Shown here: piece after piece, positions 6,494 through 16,064 of the stretch | Layout: each line of letters opens with the position of its first letter | Position numbering within the stretch: position 1 is the stretch's first letter | Source: Pseudomonadota bacterium | GTDB taxonomy: Bacteria; Pseudomonadota; Gammaproteobacteria; Burkholderiales; Ferrovaceae | Direction of reading: 5' to 3' | DNA length: 64,000 bases | NCBI GenBank assembly: GCA_021832305.1 | Contig: JAKBLB010000003.1 | Span: 1 to 64,000, forward strand | The notes under the pieces: generated by a model | Seen by the model: the letters and a program-made list of their open reading frames with translations, nothing else | Told to the model about the DNA's origin: nothing | The model's database searches: none | Position numbers and translations under genes: made by a program

Positions 6494-8719
6494 TTATATG
6501 CTTGCACTGAAGTTGATACTAAAAATCCGTCCCGGCAAGGTCCAGAACAGGGCGTTTCCTCCCTGGGTATTCCCGGCAAAAGCCACCGTATCGGTACGGT
6601 TGAACAGATCATCCAGTTGGAACTCCAGTTTGGCGTCCTTGGCCCAGCCCAGAGAACCAAAGTTGTACCCGGTGGCCAGATTGACCGTGGTGTAACTGCC
6701 AAAGTGCGTATCATTTCCGTTGATGTCCGTGCCACCCCAGCGGGATCCGATTTCTTTGGCAATGACAGACGCATTGATTTTGTCGTGTTCGTAGAGCATG
6801 CCCAGGGCCGCGGTATTGGAAGGGGCATTGAAAATTGGGCGGGCGCTGGTGTAACCATTCCAGGAATAATTGCCATAGGCATTGAACCCGGAACCGAGGT
6901 TGTAGGTCGCTTCTCCCTCCACCCCCTGGTAATGCACCGCCCCGATGTTCTGGATGGTGATCAGATTTCCTACCCCGATTTGCTGTGATTGGTTATTGTT
7001 GGTGATGTAGTAGACATCCGCCGAAGCCGTCAACTTGCTGCTCTTGAAGACCGTCCCCAACTGGTAGTTCATGGTTTTTTCCGGGGCGAGATACGCCAGA
7101 CCCGCCGACGTGTTGGGCTGGATAGGCTGGTTCGGGTTGTAGAAGGATCCGAACAGCAAAGGCGCCACGAAACCCTCTGCTGCTTGTCCATAGGCCGACC
7201 AATTATCTGTCACGTAGTAATGGGCATCCAAAGAGGGCAATACGGCAGCCCAACTATGAGAGTAGGCAAAGGCGCCTCCCACCGTGGTGTCAAAGGCCGA
7301 ATTGTAGGTCCGGTTGAAATCGTTCAACTTGAGCCCCGGGGTGATGGACCACTTGCCGTTGAGTCGCCAGACGTATTCCACATAGGGTTGGATGGTGTTC
7401 ATGGAACTGGTTTCCGCCTGGTTTCCTCCATTGGAAATGCCCGGTAGGTTGACAACGGAACCAGTGCCTCCAGTGGAAAGATCCACATTGTTGATCCAGG
7501 ACTGACGCAACTGGCGCTCGATCCACAGGCCAAAATTCAGGTCGTCGTCCCCGATGGCGCGGGTTGCCCGAAGGATGTTTCCATAGGAAGTATAGGTGGT
7601 CATTCCGATCAATCCGGCAATGTTCTGGTTTCCCGGATTTGCGCCGCCCATCAGAATGCCTCCAGGGTATGCCCCCTGGACTGTGGCCGTTGTGCCATTG
7701 GGGTTGTACCCGTTCATGGCATCGTGGGCATAGGTCGTGGTATATACCTTGTCGTCGATCTTCCAGTCGCCGAAGCGGGTTTGCAGACCGATGTAATCGA
7801 AATTTGAAGAGAAGTTGTCGTTGTTATACCCGACGTAGGCGCTGCTCAAGGGATTCTGGTTCAACCCGTAGTGAGAACCATATTGGGCGATCTGTGGCGC
7901 GGTGGCTCCGGGTGAATCATTCTGGTAGGTATGGTTTTGCATGACTACCACCGTGATGGCGGTATCTTCACTGAGGGGCTTGATGAATTTGGCAAAGACG
8001 TTGCCACGTCGTTCATTGGCGTTGGTCAAAGCGCCATCAGTCTGATAGTGGTTGTAGTCGATGAACCCGCTGGCATCCCCGTAGTTCTGCATCACCCCCG
8101 TGTCATACTGAAACCCCACCAGGCGCGAGTTGAAACTGCCGATCTGGCTCCGTACCGTCGCCGTCGGGTCCCCCAGAGGATCGTTGGAGCGAACCGCAAT
8201 GGTCCCCCCATAGGTGGCATCCCCCACCGTGCTGGCCCGTCCCGGGCCTCGATCCACCGTCACTTCCCCTGTGTCCTGAGCCAGGAAATAACTGTTTACA
8301 TGGTGTGTGAAGTTGGCTCCATCGACGAAGGGGATCCCGTCAAAGGTGACGTTGTATTGTCCATCAACGAAGGAGCGCAGGGTTAGGGAGGGGTTCTCAT
8401 TTCCTCCGGGGCCGTTGGGACTATAGGCCCAGACCCCGGGCGCGATGGCGGCGTTGTCCACATAACTGGAGGCCCCGGTCTGGGTGTTGTCGATGTAGTT
8501 GCGGTTGATCACGGACTGAGGTTCGGTGGCCGTCAAGGATCCCTGAGTGGGGGCATTGGCCGGCGCCGACTCGGCGGGCGGGATGGCTTCGTTGCTGTTG
8601 CCCGCGCCGCTGGACACCGAGCCCAGATCGTAAGCCCACAGGGTTCCCGGCAAGGCCGTCAGCAGGGAGGCATGAAACAGTCCCGAGATGAGCGGCTTTG
8701 TGTGAAATTTCCCGTGCAT
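6494..8719 (-). CDS. TonB-dependent outer-membrane receptor, probably for iron chelates
   Basis: A 741-residue outer-membrane beta-barrel with a plug. A signal peptide ends near residue 29 (GTLWA). A Ser/Pro-rich stretch precedes the plug (about 65-190), which contains NPSLTLRSFVDGQYNVTFDG and the VTVDRGPGRASTVGDATYGG region. The barrel fills the rest and ends in a terminal phenylalanine-rich strand (GRIFSINFSASI). I do not see a clear TonB box. Two Fur-type operators and a sigma-70-like promoter lie directly upstream, which makes ferric siderophore or another iron chelate the likely substrate; the exact ligand is unknown. It heads the operon with exbB, exbD and tonB. Confidence 0.9.
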   Translation of the reverse strand: MHGKFHTKPLISGLFHASLLTALPGTLWAYDLGSVSSGAGNSNEAIPPAESAPANAPTQGSLTATEPQSVINRNYIDNTQTGASSYVDNAAIAPGVWAYSPNGPGGNENPSLTLRSFVDGQYNVTFDGIPFVDGANFTHHVNSYFLAQDTGEVTVDRGPGRASTVGDATYGGTIAVRSNDPLGDPTATVRSQIGSFNSRLVGFQYDTGVMQNYGDASGFIDYNHYQTDGALTNANERRGNVFAKFIKPLSEDTAITVVVMQNHTYQNDSPGATAPQIAQYGSHYGLNQNPLSSAYVGYNNDNFSSNFDYIGLQTRFGDWKIDDKVYTTTYAHDAMNGYNPNGTTATVQGAYPGGILMGGANPGNQNIAGLIGMTTYTSYGNILRATRAIGDDDLNFGLWIERQLRQSWINNVDLSTGGTGSVVNLPGISNGGNQAETSSMNTIQPYVEYVWRLNGKWSITPGLKLNDFNRTYNSAFDTTVGGAFAYSHSWAAVLPSLDAHYYVTDNWSAYGQAAEGFVAPLLFGSFYNPNQPIQPNTSAGLAYLAPEKTMNYQLGTVFKSSKLTASADVYYITNNNQSQQIGVGNLITIQNIGAVHYQGVEGEATYNLGSGFNAYGNYSWNGYTSARPIFNAPSNTAALGMLYEHDKINASVIAKEIGSRWGGTDINGNDTHFGSYTTVNLATGYNFGSLGWAKDAKLEFQLDDLFNRTDTVAFAGNTQGGNALFWTLPGRIFSINFSASI

Positions 8720-8746
8720 GGCACATGTTCCTTGTTAGCAATATTT

Positions 8747-8791
8747 GTAAATGATATTTGTTATCATATAGCAAATAAGAATCATTATCAA
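8747..8791 (-). promoter_or_regulatory. Receptor-operon promoter overlapped by two Fur-box-like sites
   Basis: On the minus strand TTGATA (complement 8786-8791) and TATGAT (complement 8763-8768) are separated by exactly 17 bp. Two 19-bp sites resembling the Fur consensus GATAATGATAATCATTATC overlap them: 8771-8789 (about 15 of 19 matches, over the spacer and -35) and 8747-8765 (about 14 of 19, over and just downstream of the -10). They are spaced 24 bases apart. Binding at both would cover the whole promoter, so repression by iron-loaded Fur is expected. Confidence 0.8.
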
Positions 8792-8832
8792 TAATAGACA
8801 AAAAGATCCGGAACTCGAGGAAAAATCTGGCG

Positions 8833-10653
8833 TTACCAGGTGAGCTGGAGGGTCGTTCCCGAAGAAGAGGAAGAGATGTTCAGGGTAATGCCCAATTGTT
8901 GGGCGCGGCTGTAGAGGTGAGGCAATCCGCGCCCCGAACGCGTGGTCGAGACATCAAAACCCTCCCCATCGTCGCGAACTTCCAAATGGTGGGCACCGAC
9001 ACTGAAAAAAACATGGCAGGCATGACTGTGTTTAGCAATATTCGTGAAGATTTCCTGAACCATGCGCATCAACTGCAATGTGTTGGAGGTGCTGGGTGAA
9101 GGCAATCTGGGTGAATCCTCCACCTGCCAGTGCAAAACGGCTCCACTGGATTCCATGAGGGATTCCAGGCGTTCGCGCAGACTTCCCATCTGGGTTGCGA
9201 GATCCGTGGGATCTCCATCCAGAGAATCGATCATGAGGCGTAAATCTTCAAGAGCAGAGCGCAAGGTCTGCTGAAGGGTGCGTAATTGAGGCGGATGACG
9301 TTCGGCTTGAACCATGGCACTGACCAGATATCCACCCAGTCCGTCGTGCAAGTCGCGCATGATGCGCTCTCTTTCGCCAAATACAGCCTGACGCATTTCC
9401 AGAGTCTGGCGTTCCTGATAACTTTGCGCCAAAGTCCGACTCTTTTCTGCCACCAATGAATTCAGGTCGCGATTCAGGGTTTCAAATAAAACCAATGAGC
9501 GGTCAAAGCGCAGGAGCAGGAGAAATGCGATGGCGATTCCCAGAACGGTGGAACCCCAATAAAAGATGAAGACTGGAATTTCATGCCTGGAGTAGAGCAT
9601 ATAGGCCAGGTCATGGTACCCCGTCAAGGCAGAAAACAGAATGGAAAAGAACAGGAGCCAGGTTTCGCTGGGCAGGCATTGATGACGATACTGATAAATG
9701 GTGAACAAAATATACAAGGAAACCGCGCAATATCCCAGACCCAATATACCAAACGCTCGAAACAAATGGGGTGAGGGGAGAAAGAAGATCAGGAGCGGTC
9801 CCACGATCGTATAAATCAGAAAAAACTTTTCGATAGAATGACGCTGAACCTTGACGAAACGGTGAATCAGGAGCATGAGGCAATAAACGTACCACATGGC
9901 AGCGGTCAGTTCCATCCATAACCATTGATGGTGAGCCAACCAGGGGACTTCCTGAATGAAGAAAATGGCTGTGTAGAGGGTGCTGAATCCCCCGCATAGT
10001 GCGAACATGAGGTAAAGAGTTTCCTGGCGTCGTCTCAACCAGATGATGAACAATATGAAAGAGAGCAGCAGGAGCAGGGTAAAGGAGATGGTGGGAACGA
10101 TGACCTCGCGAAAATGCTGGAAATTGTAAGCAGGTTTCAATGCGGTGACGGGGCCTATCTCGAAAGGGCTCAGACCAGATTCTTCCTGGGCAAAGCCAAG
10201 GAGATTCAATGCGATCCGGTTCTCCCCGGCATGTAGAAGAAGACCTGGAAAACTGAAGAATAAAGGGCGATAACTGTTATGGCTGATGGGTTCGATAAAG
10301 CGTCCTCCTGAGCCGACCAGTTGTCCATTGACGAATACCTGGGCATTGACGCTCAAGCGCGGGAGATAGACGGCCCAAAGATCACTGGGTGAGTGATCGA
10401 GCGTGAAGGAAAACCGATACCACCCGAGGCCTCCGGTGAAAGGGTGACTCATATCCCAGTTGTCCGGTAATTTGACGGGCGTCCAGTGGGATTGTGGCTG
10501 AGTTGGGGGAGTCCGGCTTTGATCGAAGACAAACTCCCCACGATCCAACCGAAGCGTCTCTGCTTTGGCATCAGGCAGCAGAAGACTTATGACGAAAAAG
10601 AGACCAAAAAGAGAGGCCCAGGAGAAGAAGCTTGTGCAGGACTTTCCGGACAT
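8833..10653 (-). CDS. Membrane sensor histidine kinase, 7TMR-DISM sensor with NarL-type HisKA_3 core
   Basis: A 606-residue kinase. A signal peptide (to about residue 31) is followed by a periplasmic beta-sandwich of the DISMED2/galactose-binding type (about 32-175), seven membrane spans (about 185-400), and a short coiled segment. A HisKA_3 dimerisation domain carries phospho-acceptor His436 in RIMRDLHDGLGG, and a HATPase_c domain has NIAKHS and DDGEGF boxes. The ATG at 10653 is chosen because the signal peptide follows it and it lies 16 bases after the response-regulator stop; the open frame continues to 10749 inside that gene. The signal is unknown; DISM sensors of this type are thought to bind small, often sugar-like, ligands. 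The following region (8720-8832) belongs to the receptor promoter. Confidence 0.88.
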   Translation of the reverse strand: MSGKSCTSFFSWASLFGLFFVISLLLPDAKAETLRLDRGEFVFDQSRTPPTQPQSHWTPVKLPDNWDMSHPFTGGLGWYRFSFTLDHSPSDLWAVYLPRLSVNAQVFVNGQLVGSGGRFIEPISHNSYRPLFFSFPGLLLHAGENRIALNLLGFAQEESGLSPFEIGPVTALKPAYNFQHFREVIVPTISFTLLLLLSFILFIIWLRRRQETLYLMFALCGGFSTLYTAIFFIQEVPWLAHHQWLWMELTAAMWYVYCLMLLIHRFVKVQRHSIEKFFLIYTIVGPLLIFFLPSPHLFRAFGILGLGYCAVSLYILFTIYQYRHQCLPSETWLLFFSILFSALTGYHDLAYMLYSRHEIPVFIFYWGSTVLGIAIAFLLLLRFDRSLVLFETLNRDLNSLVAEKSRTLAQSYQERQTLEMRQAVFGERERIMRDLHDGLGGYLVSAMVQAERHPPQLRTLQQTLRSALEDLRLMIDSLDGDPTDLATQMGSLRERLESLMESSGAVLHWQVEDSPRLPSPSTSNTLQLMRMVQEIFTNIAKHSHACHVFFSVGAHHLEVRDDGEGFDVSTTRSGRGLPHLYSRAQQLGITLNISSSSSGTTLQLTW

Positions 10654-10669
10654 CTGCGTCGGAACCGGG

Positions 10670-11338
10670 TCATCTCCCGTTCGTGATGAGACCCAGTTGA
10701 ACCGCTTCCTGAGCGGCTTCGATATTCGAGTGTACTGAAAGTTTTTCATAAATCCGACGTATGTGGGTGCCGACGGTGTTGTTGCTGATGTTGAGCAAGG
10801 AAGCTATCTCGTTACGTTTATACCCCTTGGTGATCAGGTTGAGGATATCCTTTTCTCGTTCTGTCAGGGTTATCTGCGGAGTTGCAGGAGCGGACTTTTC
10901 CCACTCTCCAAACTGACTGAGAAGGAATCGGGCAACCTTGGGGTTGATGGGGCTTCCGCCATCGATCAGCATCAGTAGATTATCGGCGATGGTCGTGAAG
11001 GAACTGTCTTTGAGAAGGTAGCCGCGCGCCCCCGCCTTGAGCGCACTCACCACATGCTGTTCATCACCGAAAACAGTCAGGACTAAGGACTCCGTCAGGC
11101 TCTGGCTGTCGTGGATCTGACGAATCAAGTCGAGTCCCGAGCCATCGGGAAGCCCGAGATCGATCAGTGCGACGCGCGGGGGGTGTGCAAGAAAGGCTTC
11201 CTGTCCTGCACGCAGTGACCCAGTGGCTGCAATGACTTGAAGAAGTGGATGAGCACTGATGGCCTCAACCAGACGATCGCGGGTGATAGGTTCGTCCTCG
11301 ACGATCAGAACGGAGTTACGCTGGGTGGGCGGGATCAT
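10670..11338 (-). CDS. LuxR/NarL-family response regulator
   Basis: A 222-residue DNA-binding regulator paired with the downstream kinase. The receiver domain (about 8-125) has the acidic pair in VEDEP, phospho-acceptor Asp60 in LIDLGLPDG, and Lys in LLKDSS. The C-terminal LuxR-type helix-turn-helix (about 155-215) contains LTEREKDILNLITKGYKRNE and NNTVGTHIRRIYEKL. I start at the ATG at 11338, since the open frame back to 11443 adds a segment unlike any receiver N-terminus. An inverted repeat at 11409-11426 lies about 70 bases upstream and could be an autoregulatory site. The target genes are unknown; the TonB operon is its nearest neighbour. Confidence 0.9.
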   Translation of the reverse strand: MIPPTQRNSVLIVEDEPITRDRLVEAISAHPLLQVIAATGSLRAGQEAFLAHPPRVALIDLGLPDGSGLDLIRQIHDSQSLTESLVLTVFGDEQHVVSALKAGARGYLLKDSSFTTIADNLLMLIDGGSPINPKVARFLLSQFGEWEKSAPATPQITLTEREKDILNLITKGYKRNEIASLLNISNNTVGTHIRRIYEKLSVHSNIEAAQEAVQLGLITNGR

Positions 11339-11408
11339 GACAGATGTCCAAAGAGGAAAGATGCGGCCAATGGGACAAAAGCATAATGGTTCGAGGACGT
11401 TCTGGCTA

Positions 11409-11426
11409 TCACCGGAACAGGTGATG
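11409..11426. promoter_or_regulatory. Inverted repeat between thyA and the response-regulator gene
   Basis: ATCACC-GGAACA-GGTGAT is a perfect 6-bp inverted repeat with a 6-bp spacer, 13 bases after the thyA stop and about 70 bases before the regulator start. It has no T-run, so an operator is at least as likely as a terminator. No promoter hexamers were recognised beside it. Confidence 0.3.
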
Positions 11427-11439
11427 CAGAAAATCCGGA

Positions 11440-12453
11440 TCAAACAGCCATGGGTGCCGTCAAGGAAGGATGATGCTGGTATGCTTCCAGTATGAAATCT
11501 TCAGGTTGAATTTGCTCCAACCATTCGGGCGCGTACTGCCCCGTTTCGGCATAGGCGGGAATCCGTGGGGAGAGACAGAGGCGGGGGGCGGGGTAGGGCG
11601 TTCGTTTCAACTGGGTTTCCAGCATGGGCAGATGATTTTCATAGATATGTGCATCTCCGATGAAATAGGTAAACCAGCGCGGGCGGTATCCGCTCAGATG
11701 AGCCATCAGGGTCAACAGAGCCGCCCCCTCAGCCAGATTGAAGGGGGCTCCCAATCCCAGATCATTACTGCGGATATATAGACAAAGGGAGAGTTCCCGG
11801 GTTTCCGGGTTGGCCAGAAACTGATAGAGCAGATGGCATGGAGGGAGAGCCATCTCGTCCAGTTGAGCCCAGTTCCAGCCATGGAACAGGATGCGACGGC
11901 TGCTTGGATCGGATATGAGCGTATCGAGACAGTAGCGTAACTGATCGATAGCCTTGTAGAGCAGGAGGCGGGGATGTCCTGCCGGATCGGGCAGGGTACA
12001 CAGAGGCTGGAAGCCCTGAGCCTGGGCGCGTTGCGTCTGAGCTTGATGGTGCGGATGGGTCAGATCGATTTCCTTGTAGGCTGGCCAGGCACGCCATTGA
12101 ACGCCATAAAGAGGTCCCAAATCATCGATTCCCTGGCGGAAAGGATTGTTGAGCCAGGCGGCGTTATCATTGGCGTTCTGGTCCCATACCCGGCATCCTA
12201 GAGCGCGAAAGTTTTCTGCATTGCGATAACCTCGCAAAAACCCCACCAATTCTCCCATGGCGGAACGGAAGGCCAGTTTGCGAGTGGTCAGGGCAGGGAA
12301 TCCCTGGGTCAGGTCAAAGCGCAACATGGCCCCCGGCAGACTCAGGGTGCGGATACCCGTACGGTTGGACTGCCATGCCCCCTGGGCCAGAACTGTGCGA
12401 ATGAGATCGAGATATGGCTGCACGATGGAACCTCTTGTCAAGGATGCGCTCAT
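11440..12453 (-). CDS. thyA: Thymidylate synthase
   Basis: Makes dTMP from dUMP with methylene-tetrahydrofolate as carbon and hydride donor. The protein is 337 residues, longer than E. coli ThyA (264) and nearer the Lactobacillus type, because of an insert around [19 protein letters not shown]. The catalytic Cys lies in [11 protein letters not shown]. The nucleotide-binding [14 protein letters not shown] and the Tyr region [14 protein letters not shown] are intact. I start at the ATG at 12453 rather than 12495, which would overlap the divergent peptidase start; neither has a strong ribosome site. The gap to the divergent gene is only 40 bases. Confidence 0.93.
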   Translation of the reverse strand: MSASLTRGSIVQPYLDLIRTVLAQGAWQSNRTGIRTLSLPGAMLRFDLTQGFPALTTRKLAFRSAMGELVGFLRGYRNAENFRALGCRVWDQNANDNAAWLNNPFRQGIDDLGPLYGVQWRAWPAYKEIDLTHPHHQAQTQRAQAQGFQPLCTLPDPAGHPRLLLYKAIDQLRYCLDTLISDPSSRRILFHGWNWAQLDEMALPPCHLLYQFLANPETRELSLCLYIRSNDLGLGAPFNLAEGAALLTLMAHLSGYRPRWFTYFIGDAHIYENHLPMLETQLKRTPYPAPRLCLSPRIPAYAETGQYAPEWLEQIQPEDFILEAYQHHPSLTAPMAV

Positions 12454-12493
12454 GATACCATTGGCGATCATCCGAATCCTGTGGTCGTCTGCC

Positions 12494-14041
12494 ATGCGCT
12501 TGCCTCACGTCCCACCGCCAGCCAATCTCTCCATACTTCCCGAATTGAATGGATTGACCGACATCCCTCGGTTTACGGTGGCGGCATGGACCCCAACGGA
12601 GTGGGTGGGTCAGGGAGTGTTTCATGTTTTGGTCGTGCTGCCTGCTGCGCCTGAGGACGGAGGTACCGGTCCGTGCCAGGAGACTTTGAATGCACTGTGT
12701 CAACGGCGTGTTCAGTCAGAAGTTTGCACGCGTCATGAAAAAGGGAAGAAAGGATTCGACCCTCATGTGGCTATGATGCCGGACGGTGTTCTTGTCTCCT
12801 GGGTATGGTTGGCAGGGGCGTCCAGGAACTTTGAGCGGCATACCCGATTGCGCCGGGCTCTCCACCCGCTACTCGAGGAGAAACCTAACCATCTGGCGGT
12901 TTGGTTCAGTGGGCAGGAATCCTCTTCCGAGCAGGAAGAAATCCTCTATACGCTAACGCTCAATAGTCGATCTTTGCCAAGTGCACAACGCACTGCCTGG
13001 AGTGGGGTGAAAGCGTGGTTTTTGCTCGGCTCAATGCCCTCCTTAGGCACTTCCATGCGTCCGATTTCTTTGGCGCTTGCCAATACCTTGACACGAGCCT
13101 TGACGGTTCTGCCTCCGAATCGGTTGACCCCGGCAAACTATCGCGAATTCGTCCGGCAACGGGCAGTGGAAGAGCATTGGGATTGGGAAGAATATGGGGT
13201 GGAACGTTTACAGACCTTGGGGGCAGGAGCATTTTTGGCAGTGGCACAGGGTAGCGCAGAAGCCGATGCGGCGATTGTTCATTTGACCTGGTCTCATCCA
13301 CAAGCCACCCGACGGGTGGCTTTGGTGGGAAAGGGCATCTGTTTCGATACCGGTGGCCTCAATCTCAAACCGGCACGCTACATGCAGGGCATGCATGGGG
13401 ATATGAACGGTTCCGCTGTGGTCCTGGGCCTCATGCAGGCCGTTGCCCGCCTCCAGTTGCCGCTGATCGTGGATGCCTGGTTGGCGATTGCCCAGAATTC
13501 GGTGGGTCCTCGGGCCTACCGTCAGAACGAAGTCGTGACGACCTTGGAAGGGACTACTCTTGAAGTGGTTCATACCGATGCGGAAGGACGGATGGTTTTG
13601 GCCGATACCCTGACGCTGGCGGCGCGGCAGAATCCCGACTTGATCGTGGACTTTGCCACGTTGACCGGAAGTATGCATACCGCATTGGGAAGCCGGTACA
13701 GCGGGCTATTCACCACATCGGAGGCACTTTCCCGCCTGGCGGAAGAGGCAGGAAAGTGCAGTGGGGAACGCGTATGGGTGTTTCCTCAGGATGAGGACTA
13801 TGACGAGGCTTTGGAAAGTGCAGTGGCCGATGTCAAACAGTGTACTTTGGAGGGTGAAGCCGACCATATTCTTGCCACCCGCTTTTTGTCGCGCTTTACG
13901 GCGCAGGTGCCTTGGGTTCATGTGGATCTCTCCGCTTCGATCCATCCTGAGGGGTTGGGTGCAGTGGCGACGGAGGTGACGGGATTCGGAGTGCGCTGGG
14001 GGGTTGAATTTCTGGACAAGTGGATAAAAAATCCTTTATAA
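12494..14041 (+). CDS. M17-family leucyl aminopeptidase-like protein
   Basis: A 515-residue cytosolic dinuclear-metal aminopeptidase. The catalytic half (about 270-505) shows [16 protein letters not shown] (Lys and Asp ligands), MHGDMNGSA, the bicarbonate-binding [14 protein letters not shown], and [16 protein letters not shown]. These match the PepA set with small changes (HTDAEGR for [16 protein letters not shown] for MKYDMGGAA), so it is a divergent member. The N-terminal half is poorly conserved, as usual in M17. The ATG at 12494 is the likely start; the open frame back to 12257 runs antisense through thyA and has no aminopeptidase features. A terminator follows at 14076. Confidence 0.87.
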   Translation: MRLPHVPPPANLSILPELNGLTDIPRFTVAAWTPTEWVGQGVFHVLVVLPAAPEDGGTGPCQETLNALCQRRVQSEVCTRHEKGKKGFDPHVAMMPDGVLVSWVWLAGASRNFERHTRLRRALHPLLEEKPNHLAVWFSGQESSSEQEEILYTLTLNSRSLPSAQRTAWSGVKAWFLLGSMPSLGTSMRPISLALANTLTRALTVLPPNRLTPANYREFVRQRAVEEHWDWEEYGVERLQTLGAGAFLAVAQGSAEADAAIVHLTWSHPQATRRVALVGKGICFDTGGLNLKPARYMQGMHGDMNGSAVVLGLMQAVARLQLPLIVDAWLAIAQNSVGPRAYRQNEVVTTLEGTTLEVVHTDAEGRMVLADTLTLAARQNPDLIVDFATLTGSMHTALGSRYSGLFTTSEALSRLAEEAGKCSGERVWVFPQDEDYDEALESAVADVKQCTLEGEADHILATRFLSRFTAQVPWVHVDLSASIHPEGLGAVATEVTGFGVRWGVEFLDKWIKNPL

Positions 14042-14075
14042 TCTCCGTGATTGAGTAGGATGGTGTCTCTGCAGC

Positions 14076-14095
14076 GGGCCTCGGGCCCTTTTTTT
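14076..14095 (+). terminator. Rho-independent terminator between the peptidase gene and rimP
   Basis: GGGCC-TCG-GGCCC is a perfect 5-bp G/C stem with a 3-base loop, followed at once by seven T. It lies 35 bases after the peptidase stop and 38 bases before the rimP start, so it ends the upstream transcript or acts as an attenuator of the rimP operon. Confidence 0.85.
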
Positions 14096-14132
14096 ATTTG
14101 TATGATTTCAGGGAATAGGTTACCGAACGAAC

Positions 14133-14558
14133 ATGGACCTCATGGGATTGGTGGATAAGACTGTGACGGGCCTGGGCTATGAGTTTGTGGAACTCGAACG
14201 CGCAGGGCGAGGTTTGTTGCGTGTTTTCATCGATCATCCCAATGGGATTGGTGTTGAGGATTGCGCTACGGTCAGTCATCAGCTGACCCGTCTGTTCGGT
14301 GTGGAAGAGGTACCCTATGAACGGCTCGAGGTATCTTCACCCGGTTTGGACCGACCGTTGAATAAAACCGCCGATTTCGAACGGTTTTTAGGGCGCGAAG
14401 TCAAGATTAAATTGCGTATTCCTCTTGCAGGTCAGAGAAATTTTTCGGGGCGTCTTGAAGCAGTGACTGAACAGACCCTTACTTTGGCAACCCCGGCGAG
14501 GTTGTTGGACATGGCGCGCGAGGATATCGAACGTGCCCGTCTCGTACCGGAATTGTGA
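14133..14558 (+). CDS. rimP: Ribosome maturation factor RimP
   Basis: A 141-residue cytosolic factor needed for 30S subunit assembly. The N-terminal alpha/beta domain includes [20 protein letters not shown] and the family signature [10 protein letters not shown]. The C-terminal SH3-like domain includes [22 protein letters not shown] in part. The length fits the family (about 150). It is the first gene of the conserved rimP-nusA-infB cluster; the nusA start lies 14 bases past the rimP stop. Confidence 0.95.
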   Translation: MDLMGLVDKTVTGLGYEFVELERAGRGLLRVFIDHPNGIGVEDCATVSHQLTRLFGVEEVPYERLEVSSPGLDRPLNKTADFERFLGREVKIKLRIPLAGQRNFSGRLEAVTEQTLTLATPARLLDMAREDIERARLVPEL

Positions 14559-14572
14559 GTGGAGAGAACAGA

Positions 14573-16048
14573 ATGAGCAAGGAAGTACTGTTGTTGGTCG
14601 ATGCGTTGGCGCGGGAGAAAAATGTTTCTCCCGAGATCGTATTTGTGGCACTGGAACAGGCTCTGGCATCAGCCACCCGCAAGAAACATGGGGAGGAAGA
14701 TATCGATGTGCGGGTCAGCATCGATCGTCATACCGGCGATTTCCAATCCTATCGGCGCTGGCGTGTCGTGGAGGATCATGAGTGGCTGTCCGAATTTCAG
14801 GAATTGCCTCTGTCTCAAGTACGGGCAAACAATCCGGAGGCACAAGCCGGTGAGATCATCGAGACCCCTTTGGAACCCATCGAGTTTGGTCGCATTGGAG
14901 CCCAAGCTGCCAAGCAAGTGATTTTTCAGAAAATTCGGGATGCGGAACGGGAACAGATTCTGGCCGATTTCCTGCAACGACAGGACAATCTGGTCAGTGG
15001 CCTGGTCAAACGCCAGGAACGAGGGAATTACATCGTGGAATCCGGTCGGGTCGAAGCCCTGTTGCCGCGCGATCAGTTGATTCAACGAGAGAATTTGCGT
15101 ATCGGGGATCGAGTGCGCGCCTATTTGCTCCGGGTCGAGCGGGGAGGACGGGGTCCTCAGGTGATATTATCGCGCGTGGTTCCGGAATTCCTGGTCAAAT
15201 TGTTTGAACTGGAAGTGCCGGAAATCGAGGAGGGTTTGTTGGAGATCAAGGCCGCAGCCCGTGATCCCGGTATCCGTGCCAAGATTGCCGTGCATTCCCG
15301 GGATCGACGTATCGATCCTATTGGAACCTGTGTGGGGATGCGGGGATCACGGGTGCAAGCCGTGATTTCGGAATTAGGCGGTGAACGAGTCGACATCATT
15401 TTATGGTCGGAAGACCCTGCCCAGTTTGTGATCAATGCTCTGGCTCCTGCGGAGGTCAATTCCATCCGTGTAGATGAAGAGTCCCACAGCATGGACGTGG
15501 TGGTGGACGAAGACCATCTGGCGCAGGCGATTGGTCGGAATGGACAGAATGTTCGATTGGCCTCGGAATTGACGGGTTGGTCTCTCAACATCATGACCGA
15601 AGATCAGGCCCAGGAAAAAGATGAAGTGGAAACCCTGCGCTTGCGCAATTTGTTTGTGGCGCGTCTGGATGTGGATGAAGAGGTGGCGGACATTCTGATT
15701 CAAGAGGGGTTTTCCAGTTTGGAGGAAGTCGCTTATGTACCCAAACTGGAGATGCTGGCGATTGCAGCATTTGACGAAGGGACAGTGAATGAGTTGCGGA
15801 GTCGGGCGCGCAATGCTTTACTGACAGAAGCGATTGCCACAGAAGAAAAGGTTGAACATGCAGTGGAAGACTTGAGACACATGGCAGGAATGGATCCTGA
15901 AACTGCGGTTCTATTGGCTTCAAAGGGAATTCATACGGTGCAGGATCTGGCAGATCTGGCGGTGGATGAACTGGAAGAATTGACGGGACTGACGCAAGAA
16001 CGCGCCAGTGCCTTGATCATGGCGGCGCGCGCTCCGCTGTTTGAGTAA
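14573..16048 (+). CDS. nusA: Transcription termination/antitermination factor NusA
   Basis: A 491-residue RNA-polymerase-associated factor. In order it has an RNAP-binding N-terminal domain (about 1-125), an S1 domain (about 135-200), tandem KH domains (about 230-350, with [14 protein letters not shown] and [18 protein letters not shown]), and two C-terminal helix-hairpin acidic repeats (about 360-490). The start [18 protein letters not shown] at 14573 matches family N-termini and has GGAGAG upstream; the GTG at 14555 would overlap rimP by four bases but adds unrelated residues. Confidence 0.97.
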   Translation: MSKEVLLLVDALAREKNVSPEIVFVALEQALASATRKKHGEEDIDVRVSIDRHTGDFQSYRRWRVVEDHEWLSEFQELPLSQVRANNPEAQAGEIIETPLEPIEFGRIGAQAAKQVIFQKIRDAEREQILADFLQRQDNLVSGLVKRQERGNYIVESGRVEALLPRDQLIQRENLRIGDRVRAYLLRVERGGRGPQVILSRVVPEFLVKLFELEVPEIEEGLLEIKAAARDPGIRAKIAVHSRDRRIDPIGTCVGMRGSRVQAVISELGGERVDIILWSEDPAQFVINALAPAEVNSIRVDEESHSMDVVVDEDHLAQAIGRNGQNVRLASELTGWSLNIMTEDQAQEKDEVETLRLRNLFVARLDVDEEVADILIQEGFSSLEEVAYVPKLEMLAIAAFDEGTVNELRSRARNALLTEAIATEEKVEHAVEDLRHMAGMDPETAVLLASKGIHTVQDLADLAVDELEELTGLTQERASALIMAARAPLFE

Positions 16049-16064
16049 TCAGGAGACATCAACC

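Noticed and set aside
10654..10749. Longer N-terminus for the histidine kinase
   Set aside because: It would overlap the response regulator by 80 bases and bury the signal peptide behind about 32 basic residues.
12257..12493. N-terminal extension of the aminopeptidase frame back to 12257
   Set aside because: It runs antisense through the start of thyA and encodes Arg-rich sequence unlike M17 proteins. The ATG at 12494 is adequate.
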